Below are positions 7,707 to 14,131 of a stretch of 64,000 bases of DNA, one piece after another. The number at the start of each line of letters is the position of its first letter. Positions within the stretch are counted from its first letter, which is position 1. Position numbers and translations under genes: made by a program. The stretch is from Mycobacterium sherrisii (GTDB lineage Bacteria > Actinomycetota > Actinomycetes > Mycobacteriales > Mycobacteriaceae), in the NCBI RefSeq assembly GCF_002102355.1, contig NZ_LQPT01000033.1, positions 34,615 to 98,614 on the forward strand. The letters are read 5' to 3'. Under the pieces are notes generated by a model, which saw nothing but the letters and a program-made list of their open reading frames with translations, did not search any database and was not told where the DNA came from.

Positions 7707-7735
7707 GGTTACCCATCGCGGTGATCCGCGGGTAC
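7707..7735 (+). promoter_or_regulatory. weak SigF-like promoter of the DUF3349 gene
   Basis: GGTTA at 7707-7711 and GGGTAC at 7730-7735 separated by 18 bases. The -10 element is perfect, but the spacer is one or more bases long and the -35 has one mismatch. It lies 27 bases before the ATG at 7763. Confidence 0.3.
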
Positions 7736-7762
7736 CCTGCGGGACGGACGCGAAGGGCCACG

Positions 7763-8038
7763 ATGAGTATTAGCAGTCGCATATCGAGACTCGTGGCTTT
7801 TCTGCGCCTCCGTTACCCAGCCGTCGCGCCGCCGGTCGGTTATGCGCCGCTGCTGGCGCTTTTGCCGCGGCGAATGTCCGATGACGAAATCTCCGCAACC
7901 GCAACCAAACTTCGGATGTTGGCGTGCTCAACGATCGAGCGAATTGACGTCGGTGTCGAAATCACCCGCGCCACCGACGAACTGCCGCTGCCCGATGACG
8001 TTGACCGGGTCTGCCGTCAACTTCTTCCGCTCGAGTGA
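7763..8038 (+). CDS. DUF3349 family protein
   Basis: A 91-residue helical protein resembling the mycobacterial DUF3349 family (Rv0543c type): a basic N-terminal helix, the pattern PPVGYAPLLALLPRRMSDDE and a C-terminal ITRATDELPLPDDVDRV. The function of the family is unknown. The ATG at 7763 was chosen because it follows GAAGGGCC and matches the family start; a more upstream in-frame ATG at 7721 would place the SigF-like -10 element inside the coding region. The 3' end faces the endonuclease-like gene with a 9-base gap. Confidence 0.75.
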   Translation: MSISSRISRLVAFLRLRYPAVAPPVGYAPLLALLPRRMSDDEISATATKLRMLACSTIERIDVGVEITRATDELPLPDDVDRVCRQLLPLE

Positions 8039-8047
8039 CCTGGGCGG

Positions 8048-8812
8048 TCACGGCCGGTCGATGTCGACCACCAGCGGGCGATGATCGGAGATTGGCATCA
8101 GTTCGGACTCGGTGGTGGTGCCCCTGAGGGACGGATCATCGGTGAGGATGTGATCGAGCTGGCGGTCGGGCGCATCGGCGGGGAAGGTTTTGTCCGCGCC
8201 CAGCGCCCGCATGCCCGACCACCGTCGGACCGCCGCAGGCGTCATGTTCAGATCGCCGGTGAGCAGCCGCGGACCCGAAAAGCCCCGCAAGTCATGCACG
8301 AGCCGGCGCAGTTGACGCCGATTCCAGCCCGGGACGAAGGACAGGTGCGTGTTGGCGACGGTCAGCGCGCCCAGCGGCGTGCTCAGCTGCGCGATCACCG
8401 CCGTCCGTGGTTCCTCGTCGACCATCATCACCCTGTTCGGCCCGGGCAGATACATGGGGAATCGGATCGGGATCCGGGGCAGCCGCACCACTTGCCAGCT
8501 GGTTGCCGGGAACCGCGACAGCAGGGCTATTCCGTACGCCGCGGTCCCCGGTTGCTCGTCGCCGGTGGCGGCCATCCAGGTGGCCCCCGGGGTGCCGGAG
8601 ATGGCCGCCACGAACCGTTGTTCCACCGCTCCCATGGCCTCGGCGGCCACCGTGGTGAAATCGGTGCGATTGGATCGCGGCTGGTCGCAATCCACCTCTT
8701 GAAGGGCCAGCACGTCGGGGTCTATCCGTCGCACGCAATCGACCAGGCGCGCCGGTTCGACACCGTCGCCGACGATGCGGCCGTGCAGGATGTTGAAGGT
8801 GGCTAGCCGCAT
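8048..8812 (-). CDS. endonuclease/exonuclease/phosphatase family protein
   Basis: A 254-residue protein of the metal-dependent EEP fold. It shows Asn7 in ATFNILHG, the metal-binding Glu39 in LALQEVD, GDLNM in the second half and the terminal SDHRPL motif. The family includes AP endonucleases, DNase I and sphingomyelinases; there is no signal peptide, so it should act in the cytoplasm. The substrate cannot be decided from sequence alone. It lies 49 bases downstream of the PIG-L deacetylase gene on the same strand, so it may be the last gene of that operon. Confidence 0.82.
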   Translation of the reverse strand: MRLATFNILHGRIVGDGVEPARLVDCVRRIDPDVLALQEVDCDQPRSNRTDFTTVAAEAMGAVEQRFVAAISGTPGATWMAATGDEQPGTAAYGIALLSRFPATSWQVVRLPRIPIRFPMYLPGPNRVMMVDEEPRTAVIAQLSTPLGALTVANTHLSFVPGWNRRQLRRLVHDLRGFSGPRLLTGDLNMTPAAVRRWSGMRALGADKTFPADAPDRQLDHILTDDPSLRGTTTESELMPISDHRPLVVDIDRP

Positions 8813-8861
8813 CAGTTTTATGCTCCGGACAGCCCATCTTGCAGGCCGGCCAGACGGGCGT

Positions 8862-9632
8862 TCAGCGGAACACCACCTCTCCGACCGCCATCAGTCGGGG
8901 TAAGACGTAGGGCGGCAGCGCCGGTCGAGCGCCGGCGCGAGATTCGAATTGACTCCGGAAGCATTGCGCCGCAAGGCGTTTGCGCGCGACCGCGAACTTC
9001 GCGGTAGGCACCGAGTACCCGCGGTCCCACGGCACCGCCGCATCGAAGGGCGTGGCCCAGTGCCACATCCAGATCGGATACTCCAAAAGCACCGCATCGG
9101 TGCGGGCGCAGGCCGCCGCCGCGGCGCGTCCGACGGCCTCGTGATCCGGATGCCCGTCACCCCGCCAGGTGGCGGCACACCAGGGTGTGACGGCGCTGGT
9201 TGCCAAAATCTCGCTCAGCGAATCGGCCAGCCTGTCCTCGTAGTCGGTCAGCTGACCGTCGGGCAGGCCCAGCGAAACCGGCGGCGGAACGCCCAACATA
9301 TTTGTGGCCCTGCGTAGTTCGTGCCTCCGGATGGCTTCCATGCGAACCCGGTCCATCGGAGCCGCGCCGGGGTGCACCGCCCCGCCGTCGCTGACCGAGA
9401 CGACCTGTACGTCGACGCCCGACGCCACGAGTTGCGCGATCGTGGCTCCCAGCCCGAGTGTCTCGTCGTCCGGGTGAGGGGCGACGACAACCAAGCCCGG
9501 GCAGTGCGTTAAGTCCAGGGGCGCCAACGGTTCCCGGTCAAGCGCGGCCAGCCATACGGGCGTCGGGGTGCCACTGTGGGTCAGCGGCTTCGCCGCGAAC
9601 CTGGTGCAGTTGCCCGTCGATAGTGTCTTCAT
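8862..9632 (-). CDS. PIG-L family N-acetylsugar deacetylase
   Basis: A 256-residue zinc-dependent deacetylase of the PIG-L/LmbE family, related to MshB and Mca. The motif APHPDDE (residues 51-57) and the later HPDH provide the zinc ligands and catalytic Asp. The ATG at 9632 was chosen because it follows GAGGGCGAG and lies 7 bases after the stop of the acyl-CoA dehydrogenase; a longer frame to 9692 would overlap that gene by 53 bases. It forms a three-gene cassette with an acyl-CoA dehydrogenase-like protein and a GT2 glycosyltransferase, suggesting synthesis or remodelling of an acylated amino sugar. The product is unknown. Confidence 0.85.
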   Translation of the reverse strand: MKTLSTGNCTRFAAKPLTHSGTPTPVWLAALDREPLAPLDLTHCPGLVVVAPHPDDETLGLGATIAQLVASGVDVQVVSVSDGGAVHPGAAPMDRVRMEAIRRHELRRATNMLGVPPPVSLGLPDGQLTDYEDRLADSLSEILATSAVTPWCAATWRGDGHPDHEAVGRAAAAACARTDAVLLEYPIWMWHWATPFDAAVPWDRGYSVPTAKFAVARKRLAAQCFRSQFESRAGARPALPPYVLPRLMAVGEVVFR

Positions 9633-9639
9633 CTCGCCC

Positions 9640-10581
9640 TCAGTGCCGATGCCCCGCCAGGCGCCCGAGCGCGGCCAGATCCCGTTCCGCATGGCTCTGC
9701 CGGATGTAGATGCTCAGGTCGGCAACCCGTTGGGCGTGCCGCCCGTCCTGGCACAGGGGCCCCGGTCCCAGCGCGCGGCCGGTACGGGTGATTGCTTCGT
9801 CGGCGGCGTGCTCGACGATGGCGCGGATGCGGCGGGCGAGCAGCTCGGCACTCAGAGACCGGTCGAACGGATCGGCGTCGACCCGACTTGCGGCGTCGAT
9901 CAGCATCGCCTCGCCCGCGGCGAGTGCGGCGTCGACGGCGCCCAGGTGGGCCAGCGAGTAGGCGTCGGCGGATTCGCTTGCCGCACAACGGTACAGCGGC
10001 TCAGCGACCTTGCGTGCTCCACCGAGCCAGCAGGCGGCCACACCAATTGCGCCGTGCCAAAAGCCGGGCCGATTCAGGTAATCACCCGGTTCGCCCACCG
10101 CGACGGCCTGGGCGTTGGTGAATTGCACCGGGCGGGTGTCGCTACCGGCCATGCCGGTGTTCCACCACGTGGTCGGCAACGCCTTGACCGCGGGATCGAC
10201 CAGCGCGACCGCGAACAAGCACCGGCTACCGTCTTCGAGCCGCGCGGTGACCAGGGCGTGCGTGCAGAAACCCGCCCCGGCGCACCAGACCTTGGTGCCG
10301 TTGAGGATGTACGCCCCGTTGATGTCGGTCGCGGTGAGCACCGCCTCCGGCGACTCGGCGGCCCACACGCCCCACAACTGGCCCAATTCGGGCGGCTTGC
10401 CGCCCAATTCGTGCAGAATTGCTACCGCGTCCACATGGGCCTCGGCAATCCGCGCCGCCACGATATCTTCCTCGGCCAACAGTGCCAGCCGTTGCCAACG
10501 TTCCAGCGTGCGTCCCGACGCCGGCAGCGGCAGTTCGAGTCGCCCAGAGTCGAGCCAGTGCTGTACCAGTCCGGCGGTCAC
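9640..10581 (-). CDS. acyl-CoA dehydrogenase-like protein
   Basis: A 313-residue protein with the middle beta-domain and C-terminal helical features of acyl-CoA dehydrogenases, e.g. INGAYILNGTKVWCAGAGFC, GWTS replaced by WNTGMAGSDT, and a C-terminal four-helix region. It is shorter than the usual 380-400 residues because the N-terminal helical domain is reduced. No obvious catalytic Glu was identified, so activity is uncertain. Its GTG start at 10581 overlaps the GT2 stop by four bases (GTGA). The tight linkage to a GT2 and a PIG-L deacetylase argues for a role in making a modified glycoconjugate rather than in beta-oxidation. Confidence 0.75.
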   Translation of the reverse strand: MTAGLVQHWLDSGRLELPLPASGRTLERWQRLALLAEEDIVAARIAEAHVDAVAILHELGGKPPELGQLWGVWAAESPEAVLTATDINGAYILNGTKVWCAGAGFCTHALVTARLEDGSRCLFAVALVDPAVKALPTTWWNTGMAGSDTRPVQFTNAQAVAVGEPGDYLNRPGFWHGAIGVAACWLGGARKVAEPLYRCAASESADAYSLAHLGAVDAALAAGEAMLIDAASRVDADPFDRSLSAELLARRIRAIVEHAADEAITRTGRALGPGPLCQDGRHAQRVADLSIYIRQSHAERDLAALGRLAGHRH

Positions 10582-11219
10582 GCGCAATCACCCGCTGCCG
10601 ATCTGCCCAATGCCGCGAGGTACTGCCCGATTCCCTGGGAGGTGCGCGTGCGGTTGCGTGCCGATCCGATCACCGACAGGTCGGTGTCCCGGTGGATGGA
10701 CAAGCCAGCGGCTTCGAACCGCTCGGCGAGGTCGACGTCTTCGCCCGACGGCATGGTGCGGAACCCGCCGACCCGCCAATAGGCGCGGCCGCTGCAGCCC
10801 ATGTCGGCAATGTGGTCGCACCGGTCGGTGCTGTGCACCGCGCCCAGCACCATGTCGGCACCAACCTCGAGCTGATGGATCAGCCAACCGGGATTTACCC
10901 GCCTGGTCGCATCGACGGTCGCGTACCAGCACCGATCGTCCCCGGACAGGGAACGCCCGTAGCCGAAGCCGACCGCACGCGCGGTACCGCTGTTGCGGGC
11001 GTCGATGGTCACGAAGTGCACGTCCCGCCCGTAGTGTCCGGCCAACCGGGCGCTGTCCTCGTCGGTCGCGTCCAACACCACCACGACCGTCACGGATATC
11101 GGCGTACACAGCGCCGCCGTCAGCACCGCGCGCAGACACGCCGGGAGGTCGACAGTTTGATCGTTAACGGGAACCACCACGACGACCCGGTCGTAGGCGC
11201 GGAACGCACGTGTTGACAT
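10578..11219 (-). CDS. family 2 glycosyltransferase with altered DXD motif
   Basis: A 213-residue GT-A fold protein. The N-terminal VVVVVPVNDQ matches the nucleotide-sugar entry of family 2 glycosyltransferases and RNSGTARAVG is the second nucleotide-binding loop. Where relatives have DADTRV (the metal-binding DXD), this protein reads VDATRRV, so the second Asp is Thr. The acceptor-site GEDVDLAERF is intact. It is the first gene of a cassette with an acyl-CoA dehydrogenase-like protein and a PIG-L deacetylase. It is smaller than typical processive GT2 enzymes and lacks membrane segments. Confidence 0.78.
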   Translation of the reverse strand: MSTRAFRAYDRVVVVVPVNDQTVDLPACLRAVLTAALCTPISVTVVVVLDATDEDSARLAGHYGRDVHFVTIDARNSGTARAVGFGYGRSLSGDDRCWYATVDATRRVNPGWLIHQLEVGADMVLGAVHSTDRCDHIADMGCSGRAYWRVGGFRTMPSGEDVDLAERFEAAGLSIHRDTDLSVIGSARNRTRTSQGIGQYLAALGRSAAGDCA

Positions 11220-11284
11220 GTTGCGTTCGATTGCCCACTCGGGTGCCTTTTAAACAGTTGACAACAGCCGTTCGGGGTTGTTCC

Positions 11285-11310
11285 GGTTGCTCATTCGGTC
11301 CGCCGGGTAT
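11285..11310 (+). promoter_or_regulatory. candidate SigF promoter of the nucleotidyltransferase gene
   Basis: GGTTG at 11285-11289, 15 bases, GGGTAT at 11305-11310. One mismatch in the -35 box, perfect -10. The ATG lies 12 bases after the -10 box, so the transcript would have almost no leader. Confidence 0.5.
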
Positions 11311-11321
11311 GTCTGATCCAC

Positions 11322-11897
11322 ATGGCACCGATCGAGATGGCCACGCAACCGCCCGAGTGTTCGGCGCCGTTGCGGGCGGCGCTGCGTGCGGCGGCGTCTG
11401 CACTCAAGGAGAACGGCCCGCGCTTCGCGTTGGCCGGCAGTTATGCGTTATGGGCTTATGGCGCACCCGAACCCAGCCACGATGTCGATCTCGTCGTAGC
11501 CGAATCCGACGTGGCGCAGGCCGCCGACACCTTGCGGCGTGCCGGATTTGTCATCGAGCATCCGCCCGAGGATTGGCTGTTCAAGGCCCGCAGCGACAAT
11601 GCGCTGGTGGACGTGCTGCACCGGCTCAACGGCGAGCGGGTGGAAGCGGGCACCTTGGACCGTGCCGAGCACCGTGACGTGCTCGCCATAACAATGCCGG
11701 TGCTGCCGCCCACCATGGTGCTCGTACAGAAGCTGCGCTCACTCAACGAACATCACTGCGATTTCGCCAAGTTATTGCCCGCCGTGCGCGCGATTCGCGA
11801 GCACCTGGACTGGGACCACGTCCGGCGACGGACCGCCGACAATGATTACGCGGTCGCGTTTTTGGTGCTCGCCGAACGCCTGAGCCTCACCGATTAG
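11322..11897 (+). CDS. nucleotidyltransferase-fold protein
   Basis: A 191-residue protein with the minimal nucleotidyltransferase signature: Gly39-Ser40 in LAGSYALWAYG followed by the metal-binding pair Asp54/Asp56 in SHDVDLVV. A helical C-terminal region follows. Relatives include antitoxin/toxin-associated nucleotidyltransferases and aminoglycoside-type enzymes. No partner HEPN gene lies alongside, so a toxin-antitoxin role is not supported here. The start at 11322 fits a SigF-type, nearly leaderless transcript; an alternative ATG lies five codons later. Its 3' end overlaps the convergent SAP-like gene by 4 bases. Confidence 0.72.
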   Translation: MAPIEMATQPPECSAPLRAALRAAASALKENGPRFALAGSYALWAYGAPEPSHDVDLVVAESDVAQAADTLRRAGFVIEHPPEDWLFKARSDNALVDVLHRLNGERVEAGTLDRAEHRDVLAITMPVLPPTMVLVQKLRSLNEHHCDFAKLLPAVRAIREHLDWDHVRRRTADNDYAVAFLVLAERLSLTD

Positions 11898-12151
11898 TGA
11901 TTGCGCAACTTGGCGACGAGCTTGTCCTTGGTTAGACCCGAATAGCCGGACATGCCAAGCTCTTTGGCCCGCTTTTTCAATTCCGGGACGGTCCAGTCGC
12001 TGTAGGAACCGGATTTACCGCCTTTGCGCGAAACCGACGACTTGCCGCGGCCGGCCGCGGCGTTGGAGATCCGCGCCGCCTTCTCCTTGGAGTCCCCCTG
12101 CTTGCGCAGGTCCTTGTACAGTTTTTCGTTCTTGATCGACGAATTCGGCAT
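11894..12151 (-). CDS. small basic protein with Rho-N/SAP-like domain
   Basis: An 85-residue Lys/Arg/Ser-rich protein. The C-terminal 33 residues (WTVPELKKRAKELGMSGYSG and after) form the helix-extended loop-helix typical of the Rho N-terminal/SAP-like nucleic acid-binding domain. The N-terminal half is basic and probably disordered. Similar small proteins are common in mycobacteria and may bind DNA or RNA. A strong ribosome site (GGAGGATG) precedes the ATG. It overlaps the nucleotidyltransferase 3' end by 4 bases. Confidence 0.7.
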   Translation of the reverse strand: MPNSSIKNEKLYKDLRKQGDSKEKAARISNAAAGRGKSSVSRKGGKSGSYSDWTVPELKKRAKELGMSGYSGLTKDKLVAKLRNH

Positions 12152-12268
12152 CTGTCATCCTCCTCGCGTGATGAGACCGCTGCCACCGAGTTGCCCGGGC
12201 CGCCCGTCGATAAACGCAGGGCAACCGAATCCGCGCCCACCGCGGTGCAAGCCCATGCCCCGCCGCAG

Positions 12269-12293
12269 GGTTACCCACCCCTGCCGCGGGTAG
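12269..12293 (+). promoter_or_regulatory. possible SigF-type promoter of the Che-like module
   Basis: GGTTA at 12269-12273, 14 bases, GGGTAG at 12288-12293, ending 9 bases before the ATG of the CheB-like gene. The short spacer and a mismatch lower confidence, but the distance to the ATG is close to that of the two other near-leaderless SigF candidates. Confidence 0.35.
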
Positions 12294-12302
12294 TCGGCAA
12301 CG

Positions 12303-13330
12303 ATGACCCGGGCGGCAGGCGACGACATCGGTGGCGTGGTGGCCATCGGCGCGTCGGCCGGGGGTGTCGAAGCACTGTCCAAGCTGGCCGGCGGCTTGTC
12401 GCCCGATTTGCCCTATGCGTTTCTCATGACGTTGCACATGCCCGCGGGTTCGCCGAGCATTTTGGCGCGCATCATCGACCGCAGCGGACCGTTGCCGGCG
12501 GTCGCTGCTGAAAATGGCGGGGCGCTGAAGCCCGCCCATATTTTCGTCGCGCGCCCGGATCACCATTTGCTGGTGCCGATCGCCGCATCGTGCTATCGCA
12601 AGGGCCGACCGAGAACGGGCACCGGCCCGCGATCAACGCATTGTTCCGTTCGGTTGCGGTGGCGTTCGGACCCCGCGCCGTGGGAGTGCTCCTCTCCGGT
12701 GTGCTCGACGACGGCGTATTGGGGCTCAAGGCGATTCGCGCACGCGGCGGCGTCACGATTGGGCAATCCCTCGACGACGCACTTTTTCCGGCATTGCCGG
12801 GGAAAGCCCATGACGCCGGTGTGCTGGATCGACAGGCGGCGGCGGCCGACATCGGCCAAGTATTGAAAGAGCTCTCGGCGCGCGAGATCAAGGAGCCGGT
12901 CATGGAGCCTGACAGCCGGATGGAACTGGAGAACCGCATCGCCATGACGGCGCGCTTCTCGGCGAGTTTCGACTCCCAGGAACTCGGTCCGGCCTCGGGC
13001 TACACCTGCCCCGACTGCAATGGATCATTGGCGGCGATCGGCGACGGCCACTTCCGCTGCCGCGTCGGTCACGCCTGGACGGCCGATGCGTTGCTGTCCG
13101 CGCGCGACCGGGAAGTGGAGGGAGCGCTGTGGGTCGCGCTGCGCAGTCTGCAGGAAAAGGCGAAGCTGGCTCGGCAACTGGCCGATACGGTGGGTCCAGG
13201 TCCGCTCCACCGGCGCTACAGCGCGCAGGCCGACGAGACCGAACGGGCGCTGCACGTGCTCGGTGAGCGGCTCACTTCCATGACCGACCCGCAAGACGGG
13301 GCACCCGAGGCGGGTGGCCCCAGTGGCTGA
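12303..13330 (+). pseudogene. CheB-like methylesterase, interrupted by a one-base frameshift
   Basis: Two frames together encode a CheB methylesterase domain. The first frame gives residues 1-90, with the catalytic Ser18 in IGASAGGVEAL and His45 in LMTLHMP. At about 12573-12575 one base is missing: restoring one G after GTG yields a continuation reading ADRRIVLSQGPTENG in the other frame. That frame then runs to 13330 with the catalytic Asp in SGVLDDGVLGLK. A C-terminal zinc-ribbon follows, with CPDC and CRVGHAW, plus a helical tail. There is no receiver domain. The break is either a real inactivating mutation or a sequencing error. Downstream genes overlap or follow closely, so the module is one operon. 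Confidence 0.8.
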
Positions 13331-14072
13331 GTCGGTTGTGCTGCTCGGCGCGGACCGCCACCAGGACGTCGTGGTGCTGACGGCCACGGGCGTCCTGGAC
13401 GGTACGACCTATCGCACCCTGCGCGACGGAGTGATCAAGGCGGCACTCGAAGAGCCGCGAGCGGTGATCGTGGATGTCAACGATTTGGCGGTGCCCTTCG
13501 CCTCGGCGTATGTGGTGTTCACCAGCGCGCGTTTGCACGTCAGCACCTGGCCGGACGTGCCGATCCTGTTGGTGTGTGAGGACCGCCAGTCGCGGCGCGC
13601 GATCACCGCGGGCGGCGTCGCGCGGTATGTGCCCGTGTTCCCCGACCGCGACTCGGCGGTGAACGCCGCACTGCATCAAAAGCTGGACGGCCGGCAGCGC
13701 GCGCGAACACCGCTGCCCGCCCGGCCGGTCAGCATCGGACTGGCCCGGGCCCTGATCGACAAGTGGTTGACCGCCTGGGGGCACCGCGATCTGATTCCCG
13801 TCGCCGGCACGGTCGCGACGGTCTTCGTCGAAAACGTCCTCGGCCACACCGACGGCGCGCCGGTGCTGATCGCCGAGAGTTACCGAGACACCATTACCGT
13901 CGCCGTAGAGGACGGCAGCCCAGTGCCGGCGGAACGGCGCGAAACCACCCATGGTGCCGAAATGCTGTCGGGTTTATCCATGGTGTCCGCCCTGTGCCGC
14001 GCCTGGGGCAGCACCCCGACGCCGTCCGGCAAGACGGTATGGGCGCTGGTCGGCCCCGAAAACCGGCTTTAA
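13314..14072 (+). CDS. STAS - HATPase fusion, SigF-type partner-switch regulator
   Basis: A 252-residue protein with two parts. Residues 1-115 resemble a STAS domain of anti-sigma factor antagonists (VVVLTATGVLDGTTYRTLRD and the IVDVNDLAVPF strand). Residues 130-250 resemble an RsbW-like ATPase: N-box VATVFVENVLGH and a G-box region THGAEMLSGLSMVSALCRAW. Antagonist and kinase activities of a partner-switching system would thus be joined in one chain. The start is a GTG at 13314 inside the end of the CheB-like gene, with an alternative GTG at 13323. It sits between a CheB-like and a CheR-like gene, suggesting that methylation or ligand sensing feeds into a sigma factor switch. That link is inference. 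Confidence 0.75.
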   Translation: MAPVAESVVLLGADRHQDVVVLTATGVLDGTTYRTLRDGVIKAALEEPRAVIVDVNDLAVPFASAYVVFTSARLHVSTWPDVPILLVCEDRQSRRAITAGGVARYVPVFPDRDSAVNAALHQKLDGRQRARTPLPARPVSIGLARALIDKWLTAWGHRDLIPVAGTVATVFVENVLGHTDGAPVLIAESYRDTITVAVEDGSPVPAERRETTHGAEMLSGLSMVSALCRAWGSTPTPSGKTVWALVGPENRL

Positions 14073-14131
14073 TCCCGCGAGTATTGTGCAAGTCCTCCAC
14101 ACTTGACCGGCCGACCTTCGACGGGATCTCC

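Noticed and set aside
8862-9692. Longer PIG-L start at 9692
   Set aside because: It would overlap the acyl-CoA dehydrogenase by 53 bases, while the ATG at 9632 has a strong ribosome site and correct spacing.
11322-12151. Toxin-antitoxin pair of nucleotidyltransferase and small basic protein
   Set aside because: The genes are convergent, not in an operon, and the small protein resembles a SAP/Rho-N domain and not a HEPN toxin.
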